Source of the DNA: Kineococcus rhizosphaerae
GTDB taxonomy: Bacteria; Actinomycetota; Actinomycetes; Actinomycetales; Kineococcaceae
Direction: 5' to 3'
Length of the DNA: 64,000 nt
NCBI RefSeq assembly: GCF_003002055.1
Contig: NZ_PVZF01000002.1
Span: 372,001 to 436,000, forward strand
Position numbers and translations under genes: made by a program. Below are positions 8,454 to 18,774 of this stretch, in pieces; positions within the stretch are counted from its first letter, which is position 1; every line of letters begins with the position of its first letter. The notes under the pieces are model-generated. The model was not told the DNA's origin. It searched no databases and was given only the letters and a program-made list of their open reading frames with translations.

Positions 8454-9188
8454 GTGACCGGCCAGCAGTTCCCGACCCCGCAGTTCCCGGGCCGGGGACC
8501 CCGCCGCCCCGCCGGCGACGTGCCGTTCTTCGCCCCCGCCGCGGGGGAGTTCGGCACGGTCCCCCCGCCGCCCGGAGTCTGGGGCACGGCGGGAACGGCG
8601 GGCACGGCGGTACCGCACCGCGTGGACCTCGAACCCCTCGGCGGTCTCGGCCGGGCCGCGGTCGTCCTGGCCGTCGTGGTCTCCGCCGGTGACGTCCTGT
8701 CGGCGCTCGCGGAGTTCGGCGGGGACGACTCCCTGCTCGCGGGCCTGGTGAGCCTGCTCGGGCTCCTGGCCTACCTCGGCGGGTTGCTGGCGAACTGGAT
8801 CGTCGTGGCGCTGTGGACGAGCCGCGCCCGGCGCAACGCCGCGCGTCTGGCCCCCGGGTTCCCGCACCGCCGGGCCGCGGCGTGGGCGTGGTTCGGCTGG
8901 ATCGTGCCGATCGCCTGGTTGTTCGTCCCCCGCCAGGTCGTCCAGGACGTGTGGACCGCTTCCCGGGGCGGGGCCCTGCGCGGGGCCGACCCCAGGATCG
9001 GGCTCTGGTGGGGGTTCTGGGTCGCCGGGATGCTCCTGGGGGGTGCTGCGTTCCGGCTGTCGGTGGAAGGGGCCGGTGGGGCCGCCGACGCCCTGGGGTT
9101 GCTGTCCGCGCTGGTGTGGGCCGCGGGGATCCCCTTCTTCCGCACCGTCCTGCGCACGGTGGCCCAGGCGCAGGACGGCGTGCGCTGA
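8454..9188 (+). CDS. DUF4328-domain membrane protein
   Basis: The 244-residue protein has a Pro/Gly-rich cytoplasmic N-terminus (to about residue 50), then about five hydrophobic segments. Between them lies the DUF4328 hallmark: NAARL, then WAWFGWIVPIAWLFVPRQVV followed by DVWTAS. DUF4328 proteins are actinobacterial membrane proteins of unknown function. GTG 8454 was chosen because GGAGG lies six bases upstream and the residues before it are not hydrophobic or conserved. The 148-base upstream gap contains a possible leader stem, GGCAGGGG (8337-8344) with CCCCTGCC (8385-8392). Confidence 0.8.
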   Translation: MTGQQFPTPQFPGRGPRRPAGDVPFFAPAAGEFGTVPPPPGVWGTAGTAGTAVPHRVDLEPLGGLGRAAVVLAVVVSAGDVLSALAEFGGDDSLLAGLVSLLGLLAYLGGLLANWIVVALWTSRARRNAARLAPGFPHRRAAAWAWFGWIVPIAWLFVPRQVVQDVWTASRGGALRGADPRIGLWWGFWVAGMLLGGAAFRLSVEGAGGAADALGLLSALVWAAGIPFFRTVLRTVAQAQDGVR

Positions 9189-9207
9189 CGCCGTCCTGCG
9201 CCCCGGC

Positions 9208-10221
9208 TCAGCCCAGCAGGGCGGGCACGACCTCGCGTTCGAACAGTTCCAGCCCCGAGGTGTCCGTGGAGATCTCGGGGAAGTAGAAGTTCGCGTACCC
9301 CAGTCCGGCGTCGAGCAGGGGTTTGAGGTTCTCGACGATCTGCTCGGGCGTCCCGGCGGCGAGGCTGGAGCTCAGCCCGGCGACCTCGCGCTCGGTCGCC
9401 TCGGCGCTCACGTGCCGTTCCAGGACGGCCCGCCGCGCGGCGACGCGGTCGGCGACCTCCTTCTCGTCCCGCCCGATCGCGACGTTGTAGTCCGCGGACC
9501 GGGTGATCGAGGCGAAGTCGCGGCCGACGTCCTGGCAGTGCTTCTCCAGCACCGAGGACTTGTGGGTGAAGGTCTCCAGGGTGCCGTCGAAGTTCGTGTA
9601 GTCGGCGTACTTCGCGGCCGTCAGCAGCGTCTTGCGCTCCCCGCCGCCGGCGATCCACAGCGGGATCCCGCCCTCCTGCACGGGCAGCGGCCGGTTGATC
9701 GCCCCGGCGGTCTGGTAGTGCTTGCCCTCGAACGTGGAGATCCCGTCCTGCCACAGCTGGCGGAAGATCTGCACGCCCTCGTCGAGGCGGGCCAGGCGTT
9801 CCCCGGCGCCGGGGAACCCGTAGCCGTAGGCCCGCCACTCGTGCTCGTACCAGCCCGCGCCGATGCCCATGTTGATGCGCCCGCCGGAGACGACGTCGAC
9901 GGTCGTGGCGACCTTCGCGAGGTAGGCGGGGTTGCGGTAGCTCAGGCAGGTGCACATCTGCCCCAGCCGGATGCGTCGCGTGGAGGCGGCGAAGGCGGCC
10001 ATGAGGCTCCAGGCCTCGTGGGTGGCCTGGTCGGTGGGTTCGGGGACGGTGTGGAAGTGGTCGAAGACCCAGATCGAGTCCCACACGTCCCCGGCGTCGG
10101 CGCGCTGCGCCAGGCCGTTCATCACCGTCCAGTGGTCGACCGGGTCCACGTCCACCAGGTCGTGCTTCCAGCCCTGCGGCACGAAGAGTCCGAACTTCAG
10201 CCGCGGCGTCGCGTCAGTCAT
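9208..10221 (-). CDS. LLM-class F420-dependent oxidoreductase
   Basis: The 337-residue product is a full-length luciferase-like monooxygenase-fold oxidoreductase. It has the N-terminal strand [14 protein letters not shown], the [11 protein letters not shown] active-site segment near residue 50, [21 protein letters not shown], and [17 protein letters not shown], the phosphate-binding part of the F420/FMN site. Substrate cannot be read from the sequence. It is convergent with the DUF4328 gene and starts at ATG 10221. Unlike the LLM gene at 6862-7711, this one is intact. Confidence 0.9.
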   Translation of the reverse strand: MTDATPRLKFGLFVPQGWKHDLVDVDPVDHWTVMNGLAQRADAGDVWDSIWVFDHFHTVPEPTDQATHEAWSLMAAFAASTRRIRLGQMCTCLSYRNPAYLAKVATTVDVVSGGRINMGIGAGWYEHEWRAYGYGFPGAGERLARLDEGVQIFRQLWQDGISTFEGKHYQTAGAINRPLPVQEGGIPLWIAGGGERKTLLTAAKYADYTNFDGTLETFTHKSSVLEKHCQDVGRDFASITRSADYNVAIGRDEKEVADRVAARRAVLERHVSAEATEREVAGLSSSLAAGTPEQIVENLKPLLDAGLGYANFYFPEISTDTSGLELFEREVVPALLG

Positions 10222-10257
10222 GTCCGCGACCCTAGTGCGCCCGGGCCACCACCGGAA

Positions 10258-10289
10258 GGAGCCGTTCCAACGTTGTCAGGGAACGCTCC
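10258..10289 (-). terminator. Hairpin downstream of ppgK
   Basis: GGAGCCGTTCC at 10258-10268 pairs with GGAACGCTCC at 10280-10289, with a one-base bulge and an 11-base loop. It lies between the ppgK stop and the start of the next leftward gene, where a terminator would be expected. On the minus strand the stem is followed by only a short TT, so termination is inferred from position and structure. Confidence 0.45.
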
Positions 10290-10302
10290 CAGCCTTACGT
10301 CC

Positions 10303-11100
10303 TCAGTCCACCACGCTCGCCGCCAGGCAGGCCGCCCCGATGATCCCCGCGTCGTTGCGCAGCTGCGCCGGGACGATCGGGGTGCGCAGGTCGAGCAGCG
10401 GGAGGAACTTCTCGTGCTTCTTGCTCACCCCGCCCCCGACGACGATCAGGTCCGGCCACAGCAGGTCCTCGACGTGGGAGTAGTAGCGCTGCAGGCGCTT
10501 GGCCCACTGCGACCACGACAGGTCGTGGCGCTCGCGCGCGGAGTCGGCGGCCTTCTTCTCCGCGTCGTGCCCGTCGATCTCCAGGTGCCCCAGCTCGGTG
10601 TTCGGCACGAGCGTGCCGTCGACGAACAACGCGCTGCCGATCCCGGTGCCCAGCGTCGTCACCAGGACCACGCCGCGCACGCCCTTGCCCGCCCCGAACC
10701 GCACCTCGGCGTACCCGGCCGCGTCGGCGTCGTTGACCACGAGCACCTTGCGGCCCAGGGTCTCGGAGAACAGCGTGCCGGCGTCGGTCCCGATCCAGGA
10801 CTCGTCGACGTTCGCGGCGCTGCGCGCGATGCCGTGCTGGATGACGGCGGGGAACGTGATGCCCACGGGGGCGTCGTCGGCGAGCCCGTCGACGTGGGCC
10901 AGGTCCGCCAGCGTCTGGGCGACCACGGGGGCCACGGCCGCCGGGGTGGACGGCTGCGGGGTCTCCAGGCGGACCCGGTCGGCGGCGAACTCCCCGGCGG
11001 CGAGGTCGACGGGCGCGGACTTGATGCCGGAACCGCCGATGTCGACGCCGAGGGCGTACCGGAGGGCGGGGGGCTGCGAGGCGTCGGCTGCAGTGGTCAC
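10303..11100 (-). CDS. ppgK: Polyphosphate glucokinase
   Basis: PpgK phosphorylates glucose with polyphosphate (or ATP) in the cytoplasm and is typical of actinobacteria. The 265-residue product has [18 protein letters not shown] near the N-terminus (phosphate-binding), [16 protein letters not shown] in the middle (catalytic Asp) and [18 protein letters not shown], all PPGK-type ROK-family hallmarks. GTG 11100 gives a normal length with the phosphate loop near residue 18. It is divergent from the pelG-pelF pair; the 231-base gap between them probably carries both promoters. Confidence 0.93.
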   Translation of the reverse strand: MTTAADASQPPALRYALGVDIGGSGIKSAPVDLAAGEFAADRVRLETPQPSTPAAVAPVVAQTLADLAHVDGLADDAPVGITFPAVIQHGIARSAANVDESWIGTDAGTLFSETLGRKVLVVNDADAAGYAEVRFGAGKGVRGVVLVTTLGTGIGSALFVDGTLVPNTELGHLEIDGHDAEKKAADSARERHDLSWSQWAKRLQRYYSHVEDLLWPDLIVVGGGVSKKHEKFLPLLDLRTPIVPAQLRNDAGIIGAACLAASVVD

Positions 11101-11331
11101 GGCGACTGAGCTTAGGGCGCGTGGACGGCACCGCACCCGGCGACGCTCCCGGCGACGGTCCGTGTCCCCGCCTCGGCCGAACGGGGTTCGTTGGGCAGTC
11201 CGGGTGGGGTTGTGCCTGCCTCCGAGTGACGGACCGGGACCTGCCGTTCGCGCACGGCTACTTTCGAACTCATCCCCGCAATTCGATCGACGCCCCCTGC
11301 CGGGGGGCCGCTGAGAGGCTGTGCACCGAGC

Positions 11332-12756
11332 ATGAGCACCCCCGTCGTGCCGCCCCGAGAGACCCCCGCCCGGGTTCGCCGGCCGGTGACCGGTGTCGTG
11401 GTCCTCGCCGGCACGCTCGCCCTCACGGCGGCCGCGCCGTGGGTCGCTCCCACGACCCTGTCCGTGGTCGCCGTCCTGGTAGCCGTCGCGGCCCTCGTGG
11501 TGGTCGCCCGCCACCACCGCGGCCCGCGCGACCTGGGCGGCTGGACCGTCCAGCTGCTGCTGAGCCTGGCCCCCGTGGTCCTCCTGACCCTCGCCTACCC
11601 TGTCGCGAGTCGGCACTTCACCGGGCACGAGGTCGGTGGGACGCCCTTGACCACCCTGCTCCTGGCGTCCTCGCTCACCGTCCCGTGGCTGAGCCAGGCC
11701 GTGTGCATGCCGCTGTACCGCGGGTTGGGCGACCGCTCGGGCGGCCACCGCGCCGTGGAGGACCGGTTCGCCGAGATCTGGCCGGCCCTGTTCGTGCAGG
11801 GCCTGCCCGTGGTCGCGGCGTTCGCCGTCCCGGTCGCCCTGGCTCTGCACCTGAGCCCGGCCGCGGTCGGCGCCTACCTCCTCCTGACCCTCACGCACTC
11901 GGCCTTCGCGCAGCTGCTCGTCGTGTCCAACGGAGCGGGCAGGCGCCGCGAGTGGGCCCTGGCCTGGGCCGTGTACGCGCTGGCCCTGCTGGTGGCGCCC
12001 ACGGCGTGGCTGCTGCCGCCGCTGGCCGGCGTGCTCGTGCAGCTGGTCGTGCTGCGCCGTTCGCTGCCGACGCTGGTGCGCGGGGTGCGCGCCCCGGTCC
12101 GCCTGCCGAACCGCGACGTCCTGGCCGACCTGGGCCGCGGTCTGGTCCTGGGCGCGGTGCTGTGGAGCGACAAGCTCGTCCTCTTCCTCGTGGCCGACGC
12201 CCAGATCGCGGTGCAGACCATCTTCACGGCGCTGCTTCCCGCCGTCCTGGCCTACAACGTGTACTTCGTGCGGCTGGCTCCGACCGTCGACGAGTCGGTG
12301 GCCGTGATGCGCACCGCGATGACCAGCGAGGCGTACTCGGTCCTCGCCCGTCGTTCCGCCGAGCTGTCCGCGACCGTCGGGCGCTCGGTCCTGCGCACCG
12401 GGCTGACCGCGTCCGTGGTCGGCCTGGTCGTGACCGCTGCCGTGGCGCGCCTGTCGCCGGTGTCGCTGCACCTGTCGGTGCCGGTCACGCTCGCTTCCTG
12501 GCTGCTGCTGATGATCACGCTGCTCAGCTACAAGCTGGATTACATCGGCCGTCGCGCTGTCGCGCTCGGGGTCTCCGGTCTGCACCTGCTGGTCTGCCTC
12601 GTCGCGTTCACCGTTCCCGGGATCGCCGTGGCCGACGCCTTCTGGTTCATGGCCGCAGCCGACGTCGCCCTCGCGGTGGCCGCCCTGGTCGCCGTGCGCC
12701 GGCACTGGGCGAGCGCCGAGTACACCCTGTTCTGGCGCCTGGCCACCTCGTGGTGA
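11332..12756 (+). CDS. pelG: PelG-like exopolysaccharide flippase
   Basis: The 474-residue protein is built almost entirely of hydrophobic helices, about twelve, with a cytoplasmic N-terminus of roughly 20 residues. The segment [17 protein letters not shown] and the motif [13 protein letters not shown]-like end, together with the size, fit PelG, a MATE/polysaccharide-transporter-type membrane protein of the Pel pathway. The identification rests strongly on the following gene, a clear PelF-type glycosyltransferase 44 bases downstream. In known systems PelG works with PelD, PelE and PelF; no pelD or pelE is visible here. A generic oligosaccharide flippase is the alternative. Confidence 0.75.
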   Translation: MSTPVVPPRETPARVRRPVTGVVVLAGTLALTAAAPWVAPTTLSVVAVLVAVAALVVVARHHRGPRDLGGWTVQLLLSLAPVVLLTLAYPVASRHFTGHEVGGTPLTTLLLASSLTVPWLSQAVCMPLYRGLGDRSGGHRAVEDRFAEIWPALFVQGLPVVAAFAVPVALALHLSPAAVGAYLLLTLTHSAFAQLLVVSNGAGRRREWALAWAVYALALLVAPTAWLLPPLAGVLVQLVVLRRSLPTLVRGVRAPVRLPNRDVLADLGRGLVLGAVLWSDKLVLFLVADAQIAVQTIFTALLPAVLAYNVYFVRLAPTVDESVAVMRTAMTSEAYSVLARRSAELSATVGRSVLRTGLTASVVGLVVTAAVARLSPVSLHLSVPVTLASWLLLMITLLSYKLDYIGRRAVALGVSGLHLLVCLVAFTVPGIAVADAFWFMAAADVALAVAALVAVRRHWASAEYTLFWRLATSW

Positions 12757-12800
12757 CGCGACCTCGAACCCGACCCGCAGGACCGACCGCAGGAGTGACC

Positions 12801-14609
12801 GTGTACAGCACCCACCGCAGCAACGGCCGCGAGGTCGACCTGACCGCGGGCCCGGGAGACCGCACCGAGGCGCGTCGCCAGGACCGGCGGTCGCTGTGCG
12901 ACGTCGACGTGGCGATCGTCATGGAGTCGACGTACCCCTACCTCAAGGGGGGTGTCTCGGCAGTGGTGCACGACATCGTGGTCGGGAACCCGGACCTGAC
13001 GTTCGGGATCATCCACATCACCTGGGACCGCGACTCCCCGCACGAGGACCTCTACGGCGTGCCGGAGAACGTGCGCTGGGTCGAACCGGTCTACCTGAGC
13101 ATGCAGGAGCACCGCGAGGACTTCATGCGGATGTCCCCCCAGGCGCTGCGGATGCGCGCCTCGGGCCGTCGCCGGCTCGCGCACCGGCTCTACGACGCGC
13201 TCGAGGCGCTGGCCCGCAAGGGTGACCCCACGCCCCTGTGGGAGCTGTACGACGTGGGGGCGAACCCGCTGACGCAGGAGTTCCCGATCTGGGGCCTGCT
13301 GGGGACGCGGGAGTTCATGGAGGCCACCCGCGACCGGCTGCCCGGCCTCGGCCTGCCGCTGACCGACACCTTCTGGCTGATGCGGGAGTTCTTCTCGCTC
13401 GCCTACGCCCTGTTGTCCGTCGAGTTCCCGAAGGCCCGCGTCTACCACGCGCACACCACGGGTTACGCGTCGCTGCTGGGGGCCGCGGCGGCCCGCCAGC
13501 ACGGGACGGGTTTCCTGCTCACCGAGCACAACCTCTACGTCCGCGACACGGTGAACACGCTCCTGGAGCGGAGCATGGCGCTGCCGCTGACCCGGAACGA
13601 CTACCGCACGTTCGACGTGACACCCACCCAGCGGGCCTGGATGGCGTGGTGGACCGAGATGGGGCGGTTCTGCTACCCGAGCGCGCAGACCATCACCTAC
13701 CTCTACCCGCGGGCGATCACCGAGGCGGCCGACCTGGGTGCACCGGTCGAGCGCAGCGTCGTCGTGCCCAACGGCATGGTCGTCGAGCAGTTCGCCGACG
13801 TGGCCGCCGTGCGCGCCGCCAGGACCGCGGAGATCCTGACCGCGGACACCGGACGCACCTGGCGCTTCGCGTCCATCGCCCGCGTGGTCCCGATCAAGGG
13901 CGTGCACGACCTGATCGACTCGGTGGCCGCGCTCGTCGAGCGGGGCGTCACGAACCTGGTCGTCGACGTCCTCGGCCCCACCGACCACGTCCCTGCGTAC
14001 TACGAGGCCTGCAAGGCGAAGGTCGAGGCCCTCGGCCTGACGGAGCACGTCGTGTTCCGGGGGGTCGTGAAGGTCCGTGAGCTCCTGGAGGACTACGACG
14101 CGCTCGTCCTGTCCTCCTACAACGAGGGGCAGCCGATCGTGGTGCTGGAGGCCATGACGGCCGGGATCCCCACCGTCGGGACCGAGGTGGGCGGCATGGC
14201 CCAGCTCATCGACGACCCGCTGACGACCACGGCGGGCCGCACGTGGGACGCCTGCGGCCTGCTCGTCACGCCGGGTGACGTGCTCGAGATGGCCGACGGG
14301 ATCGAGCGGCTCATGGGCGACCCCGAGCTGTACGAACGCCTGGCCCGCAACGCCCGCGGTCGCGTCGAGGCCTTCTTCCAGCTCGCCGACGCCAACGACG
14401 CCTACAACGCGCTGTACCGGGAAGCGGGTGGTCTGCCCCCCCGGGAGCCGGCCTCGGTGCGCGAGCAGGTGCTGGACGTCGTCCAGGCGGGCGTGCCGGC
14501 GCCCAGGGTGTCGACGGGACCGCGGGTCATCGACCTGCGTGACGTGGTGCTCGAGGCCCTCGACGGCGAGGACGCGGCCGGACGGGACGTGGAACCGGAG
14601 GTCGTTTGA
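12801..14609 (+). CDS. pelF: PelF-type GT4 family glycosyltransferase
   Basis: PelF polymerises Pel polysaccharide from UDP-sugar in the cytoplasm. The 602-residue product carries the PelF N-terminal signature [20 protein letters not shown] at about residue 41, preceded by a polar extension. [14 protein letters not shown] follows in the acceptor domain. The C-terminal GT4 domain has [14 protein letters not shown] and the donor-site E(x7)E-type motif in [21 protein letters not shown]. Length exceeds the usual 500 because of the N-terminal and C-terminal tails. GTG 12801 follows AGGAG by five bases. It is probably co-transcribed with pelG. Confidence 0.88.
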   Translation: MYSTHRSNGREVDLTAGPGDRTEARRQDRRSLCDVDVAIVMESTYPYLKGGVSAVVHDIVVGNPDLTFGIIHITWDRDSPHEDLYGVPENVRWVEPVYLSMQEHREDFMRMSPQALRMRASGRRRLAHRLYDALEALARKGDPTPLWELYDVGANPLTQEFPIWGLLGTREFMEATRDRLPGLGLPLTDTFWLMREFFSLAYALLSVEFPKARVYHAHTTGYASLLGAAAARQHGTGFLLTEHNLYVRDTVNTLLERSMALPLTRNDYRTFDVTPTQRAWMAWWTEMGRFCYPSAQTITYLYPRAITEAADLGAPVERSVVVPNGMVVEQFADVAAVRAARTAEILTADTGRTWRFASIARVVPIKGVHDLIDSVAALVERGVTNLVVDVLGPTDHVPAYYEACKAKVEALGLTEHVVFRGVVKVRELLEDYDALVLSSYNEGQPIVVLEAMTAGIPTVGTEVGGMAQLIDDPLTTTAGRTWDACGLLVTPGDVLEMADGIERLMGDPELYERLARNARGRVEAFFQLADANDAYNALYREAGGLPPREPASVREQVLDVVQAGVPAPRVSTGPRVIDLRDVVLEALDGEDAAGRDVEPEVV

Positions 14610-14624
14610 GCAGTGCTCGCCCGA

Positions 14625-15704
14625 CTACCCCCGCCGGAACACCTGACCCCGGTGGGGGTCGAGCACCAGCTGCTCCGGAGCGCTGGTCCCGTCGGCCCCG
14701 ACGAGTCCGGCGGGGACGTCGTAGCGGATCCGGCGGCGCTTCGCCTCGTTGAGGTTCACGACGGCCCACCCCCCGGTGAACTCCCGGGACCAGCCGTTGC
14801 CGCGCTGCACGGCTGCCCCCCGGGGGGTACCGAGGTCCCAGTCGAGCTCCGGGATCCACGGGGTCGTCGAGTAGGCGTCGTGCGCGGTCGCAGCGATCGC
14901 CACGTCGGCGTCACCGCCGAACACCCAGGACGCCGCGAGGGCGTAGCGGAAGTTCGGGTGCTCGTCGGTGCCGTCGCTGGGCACCCGCAGGACCGTCAGC
15001 CCGGGGCCGGTGAGCTGGGGCATCTGAGCGAGCGTCGTCGCCGGGTCGAAGTAGTCCTCCGTCGTCCACCCGAGCCAGACCTCCTCGAAACCGCCTCCGT
15101 AGGAGGCGTGCCGGTCCCAGCGGCCCGGGTCGCGCCGCGACTCGGCGATGTTGGGGACCAGCAGCTTGCCCATCGAGTTCAGCCGGCGCCCCGCCCGGGG
15201 CACGAAGGCGTCGAGCACGGCCCGCAGGTCGGCCATGGTCCGCCCGCCCTCCAGGGGCGGGCGCAGACCGTAGTAGTCGTCGTACACGTCGTTGTCCGCC
15301 ATGACCCCGTCGAAGGGGGAGTCCTCGAGCTCGTCGGCGACGTTGTCGCACCAGCGCTCCTGGTACTCCTCCTCCCACGTGGCCATCTGCCAGTGGCCGG
15401 GGTAGGTGCTCCACTCGATGCGCGAGCCGTCGAGGCGGTGGGCGAACCAGTGCTCACCCGCTTCCTCGGCCTCCTCGGAGCAGACCCCGGAGGAGTACCG
15501 GGGTCCGGGTTCGTAGGAGCGGGTCGAGCTGAGGCACTTGTAGGCCAGCACGGTCGTGGCGGGGGACAGCGCCTTGAGGCGGGCGGCGCCCGCGGTCTCC
15601 CAGGGTTGGAGGACGGCGACGCGGTAGTGCCGGGCCGCGAACTCGACCTGCTCGTCGCTCAGGCGGTCCCCGTACCGGATCCACGCCCCACGTCGCCTCG
15701 TCAC
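14625..15704 (-). CDS. Putative glycoside hydrolase (GHL15/GH114-like TIM barrel)
   Basis: The 359-residue product resembles hypothetical glycosyl hydrolase family GHL15. It has strand-like segments YRVAVLQPWE, TTVLAYKCLS, a central acidic motif SPFDGVMADNDVYDDYYG at about residues 130-147 that could supply catalytic acids, and LNSMGKLLVPNIAES. No signal peptide is evident, so location is unclear. It is convergent with pelF, 15 bases away. Pel loci elsewhere encode PelA with a glycosidase domain related to GH114, so this enzyme may process the same polysaccharide; that link is inference. Confidence 0.6.
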   Translation of the reverse strand: MTRRRGAWIRYGDRLSDEQVEFAARHYRVAVLQPWETAGAARLKALSPATTVLAYKCLSSTRSYEPGPRYSSGVCSEEAEEAGEHWFAHRLDGSRIEWSTYPGHWQMATWEEEYQERWCDNVADELEDSPFDGVMADNDVYDDYYGLRPPLEGGRTMADLRAVLDAFVPRAGRRLNSMGKLLVPNIAESRRDPGRWDRHASYGGGFEEVWLGWTTEDYFDPATTLAQMPQLTGPGLTVLRVPSDGTDEHPNFRYALAASWVFGGDADVAIAATAHDAYSTTPWIPELDWDLGTPRGAAVQRGNGWSREFTGGWAVVNLNEAKRRRIRYDVPAGLVGADGTSAPEQLVLDPHRGQVFRRG

Positions 15705-15738
15705 CCCTCCAGGTTAACGATGGTCCGTGATCCAGCGA

Positions 15739-15942
15739 TCACGAACGGTAGCCGCCCGTGTCCTTCGGCAGCACGATCCACAGCACGACGTAGACGATGA
15801 ACTGCGGGCCCGGCAGGAGGCAGGACACCAGGAACAGCAGCCGGACCACGTTCGGGGACAGCCCGAAGCGGCGGGCCAGGCCGGCGCAGACGCCGGCGAT
15901 GAGCTTGCCCTGGGTCGGGCGGGACAGGACGGGGACGCTCAC
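15739..15942 (-). CDS. PspC-domain membrane protein
   Basis: This 67-residue protein is essentially a single PspC domain. LIAGVCAGLARRFGLSPNVVRLLF is followed by one long membrane segment, LPGPQFIVYVVLWIVLPK. Small PspC proteins are common in actinobacteria and are linked to envelope stress by family only. It starts at GTG/ATG-equivalent position 15942 on the minus strand and is separated from map by about 120 bases containing short CCCCCGGGG palindromes. Confidence 0.9.
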   Translation of the reverse strand: MSVPVLSRPTQGKLIAGVCAGLARRFGLSPNVVRLLFLVSCLLPGPQFIVYVVLWIVLPKDTGGYRS

Positions 15943-16066
15943 GGGGGCTCCTCAGGTGGTCGGGGTGGTCTCCTGCGACCATCCAACGCCCGAGACCCCC
16001 GGTTCGTCGCACCCCCGGGGACCGATCTTCGACTGCGACCACGGGCGGACCCCCGGGGGGCGCTCG

Positions 16067-16954
16067 TCAGACGAGCGTCAGGACCTCCGAGCCCGTCTCG
16101 GTCACCACGAGCGTGTGCTCGAACTGCGCCGTGCGCCTGCGGTCCTTGGTGACGACCGTCCAGCCGTCCTCCCACATGTCCCACTCGTGGGTGCCCAGGG
16201 TCAGCATGGGCTCGATGGTGAAGACCATGCCCGGCTCCATCACCAGGTCGTGGGCCGGGTTGTCGTAGTGGGGGATGACCAGGCCGGTGTGGAAGGCCGG
16301 CCCGACGCCGTGGCCCGTGAAGTCGCGCACCACGCCGTAGCCGAAGCGGGCGGCGTACTTCTCGATGACCCGGCCGATGACGTTGACGGCGCGGCCGGGG
16401 GCGACGGCCTTGATGGCGCGCACCGTCGCCTCGTGGGTGCGCTCGACGAGCAGCCGCGACTGCTCGTCGACGTCCCCGCACAGGTAGGTGGCGTTCGTGT
16501 CGCCGTGCATGCCGTCGAGGTAGGCGGTGATGTCGATGTTCACGATGTCGCCGTCGGCCAGCACCGTGGAGTCCGGGATGCCGTGGCAGATGACCTCGTT
16601 GACGCTGCTGCACAACGACTTCGGGAACGAGCGGTAACCCAGCGTCGAGGGGTAGGCGCCGTGGTCGCAGAGGAACTCGTGACCGATGCGGTCCAGCTCG
16701 TCCGTCGTCGTGCCCGGCACGACGTGCTCGGCCACCAGCGCCATGGCCTGCGCGGCGAGCCGGCCCGCGCGGCGGATCCGTTCGACGCCCTCGGGGTCGA
16801 TGACGTTGGAGCCCGTGTAGGGGCGCGGGGCCGGCTGGTCGACGTACTCGGGACGGGCGATCGAGGCCGGGACCGCACGGCGCGGGGAGACGGTGCCGGG
16901 CACCAGGGTGCCCAGGGGTGCGGTGTCCACGTGCGTGCCGGTTCCCGTGCTCAT
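16067..16954 (-). CDS. map: Type I methionine aminopeptidase
   Basis: This enzyme removes the initiator methionine from nascent proteins. The 295-residue product has the five metal ligands of the family: two Asp in [20 protein letters not shown], the His in [13 protein letters not shown], one Glu in [15 protein letters not shown] and the last Glu in [13 protein letters not shown]. It carries an N-terminal extension of about 40 residues typical of the longer actinobacterial MAPs. It is divergent from the small SPOR-like gene. Confidence 0.95.
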   Translation of the reverse strand: MSTGTGTHVDTAPLGTLVPGTVSPRRAVPASIARPEYVDQPAPRPYTGSNVIDPEGVERIRRAGRLAAQAMALVAEHVVPGTTTDELDRIGHEFLCDHGAYPSTLGYRSFPKSLCSSVNEVICHGIPDSTVLADGDIVNIDITAYLDGMHGDTNATYLCGDVDEQSRLLVERTHEATVRAIKAVAPGRAVNVIGRVIEKYAARFGYGVVRDFTGHGVGPAFHTGLVIPHYDNPAHDLVMEPGMVFTIEPMLTLGTHEWDMWEDGWTVVTKDRRRTAQFEHTLVVTETGSEVLTLV

Positions 16955-17065
16955 GGGGCGAGTCTAGGTCGCCGCGCGCGGCCCCCTCGCGACGATCCGT
17001 TCCCGGACGGACGGACGGACGGGACGGGGGAGGCGGACGGGGCGCGTCCGCGCGAGGATGCGGGC

Positions 17066-17248
17066 ATGGCGACGCAGTGGTTCTACGACACGAGCACCGG
17101 CACGGTGCAGGAGCTGGAGAAGAAGGGGCAGCAGAAGGACCTGCTGGGGCCCTACGCGACCCGCGAGGAGGCCGAGAACGCGTTGGCCACCGCCCACGCG
17201 CGCACCGAGGCCAACGACGCGCGGGACCGGGAGGAGGACGACTGGTGA
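17066..17248 (+). CDS. Small SPOR-like protein
   Basis: This 60-residue, highly charged protein starts MATQWFYDTSTGTVQELEKK and contains GPYATREEAENALATAHART. That pattern matches short actinobacterial proteins annotated with a SPOR-type fold. Its role is unknown. It starts at ATG 17066, and its neighbour map reads the other way. An 18-base perfect palindrome, CCCCGACCC/GGGTCGGGG, lies 23 bases past the stop and may act as terminator. Confidence 0.75.
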   Translation: MATQWFYDTSTGTVQELEKKGQQKDLLGPYATREEAENALATAHARTEANDARDREEDDW

Positions 17249-17271
17249 GGGGCTGAGTCCGTCGGGGAGGA

Positions 17272-17289
17272 CCCCGACCCGGGTCGGGG
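17272..17289 (+). terminator. Perfect palindrome after the SPOR-like gene
   Basis: CCCCGACCC is followed directly by GGGTCGGGG, an 18-base perfect palindrome. As RNA it would form a stem of about seven pairs with a four-base loop. It lies 23 bases after the stop at 17248 and has no T-tract. A terminator role is inferred from position. Confidence 0.35.
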
Positions 17290-17440
17290 GCACCCCTGAG
17301 GTCGTCCGCGCGTTGGCCTGGGTGATCCGCGACGACGGACGTACGGGGAGGCACCGTTCCTCCACCGTGGGGTGGATGCCCGGGGCTCGCACCGTCGGTG
17401 AGGATCGGACGACCGCCCGCGACGGCTCCGGGCACCGACC

Positions 17441-17446
17441 TAGGAT
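17441..17446 (+). promoter_or_regulatory. Possible -10 element of the telA operon
   Basis: TAGGAT lies 60 bases before the telA start, in an otherwise extremely GC-rich gap. TANNNT-type -10 boxes of this form are usual for the housekeeping sigma factor of actinobacteria. No good -35 is visible at 16-18 bases upstream, so confidence is modest. Confidence 0.35.
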
Positions 17447-17505
17447 CGGGGCCACGCCCGAGGGGGCGCGGGTGGACGCACGCCGTGACGAGGGGAACGC
17501 ACCAC

Positions 17506-18774
17506 ATGTCGGAGTCGCTGGACCTGAGCAAGCCGCTGAACCCGCCGGCCGCGGCGACCCCGCCGGCCCCGGCCGTCAGCGACCTGCAGCTCACCCCGCC
17601 CGCCCCCGTGCCCGTGGTCGCCGAGGACGCCGCCGAGGGCATGATCCCGCTGGACGAGGCCACCAGGGTCGAACTGACCCGCAAGGCCCAGGCGTTCGTC
17701 GCCGACCTCGCCGCCCAGGACCCGCGCAGCCCCGCCTTCCAGAAGAAGGTCGACGACATCACGCGCATGGGCGAGCAGGAGGTCCGCTCCTCCGCCCAGG
17801 TCTCCAACCGGATGCTCGAACGGCCCCAGTCCAGCCTGGCCGGGGCCAAGGGGCAGAAGGCCTCCGGCCCGGGCGCCGACGCGCAGGTCAAGGTCGCGAA
17901 CACGCTGCTGGAGCTGCGTCAGACCGTCACCGACCTCGACCCCGGTCGCGCCGACCTGCGCGGGGCCAAGAAGGTGCTGGGGATCATCCCCTTCGGCAGC
18001 AAGATCCAGCGCTACTTCGAGCGCTACCAGGACGCCCAGTCCCAGCTCGACGCCATCATCAAGGCGCTCGCCAGCGGGCAGGACGAGCTGCGCAAGGACA
18101 ACGCCTCCATCGAGTCCGAGAAGCAGAACCTGTGGACGACGATGGGCAAGCTCACCGAGTACGCGACCCTGGCCAAGGCGCTCGACGCGGCCACGGTCGC
18201 CAAGATCGACGAGCTGCGCGTGACCAACCCCCAGGCCGCTGACGCCCTGACCTCCGACGCGCTCTTCCCCATCCGCCAGCGCCACCAGGACCTGCTGACC
18301 CAGCTCGCCGTCAGCGTCCAGGGCTACCTCGCGCTGGACCTGGTGCGCAAGAACAACATCGAGCTCATCAAGGGTGTCGACCGGGCGCAGACGACGACGG
18401 TCGCCGCGCTGCGCACGGCCGTGATCGTCGCCCAGGCCCTGGCCAACCAGAAGCTCGTCCTGGACCAGATCAACGCCCTGAACACGACGACGAACCAGAT
18501 GATCCTGTCGACGTCGGAGATGCTCAAGCAGCAGACCGCGCAGATCCACCAGCAGGCCTCCACCGCGATGGTCGACGTCGCGACGCTGCAGAAGGCGTTC
18601 GACAACGTCTTCGCGACGATGGACGCCATCGACACCTTCAAGCAGCAGGCCGTCGTGAGCATGGCCTCCACCGTCGACGCCCTCGAGGGCCAGGTGCACC
18701 GGTCGCGGTCCTACCTCGAGCGCGCGCGCAACGGTGAGCAGGGGGCCGGTCCGGCCCTCGAAGGTCCCCGGTGA
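17506..18774 (+). CDS. telA: TelA-family toxic anion resistance protein
   Basis: The 422-residue cytoplasmic protein is largely helical. It contains the family segments DITRMGEQEVRSSAQVSNRML, LRGAKKVLGIIPFGSKIQRYFERY and TNQMILSTSEMLKQQTAQIHQ, and matches TelA/YaaN. TelA proteins are known from tellurite resistance and envelope stress loci, and their molecular activity is unsettled. In Bacillus the yaaN gene pairs with xpaC. Here telA overlaps by four bases (GTGA) the first of three genes with an XpaC-like C-terminal domain, which suggests a similar complex. ATG 17506 follows GAGGGGAA. Confidence 0.9.
   Translation: MSESLDLSKPLNPPAAATPPAPAVSDLQLTPPAPVPVVAEDAAEGMIPLDEATRVELTRKAQAFVADLAAQDPRSPAFQKKVDDITRMGEQEVRSSAQVSNRMLERPQSSLAGAKGQKASGPGADAQVKVANTLLELRQTVTDLDPGRADLRGAKKVLGIIPFGSKIQRYFERYQDAQSQLDAIIKALASGQDELRKDNASIESEKQNLWTTMGKLTEYATLAKALDAATVAKIDELRVTNPQAADALTSDALFPIRQRHQDLLTQLAVSVQGYLALDLVRKNNIELIKGVDRAQTTTVAALRTAVIVAQALANQKLVLDQINALNTTTNQMILSTSEMLKQQTAQIHQQASTAMVDVATLQKAFDNVFATMDAIDTFKQQAVVSMASTVDALEGQVHRSRSYLERARNGEQGAGPALEGPR

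Noticed and set aside
10303-12705. Extension of ppgK far upstream into the pelG region
   Set aside because: The extra residues are antisense of pelG with low-complexity Gln/Gly/Arg text; PpgK homology begins right at GTG 11100.
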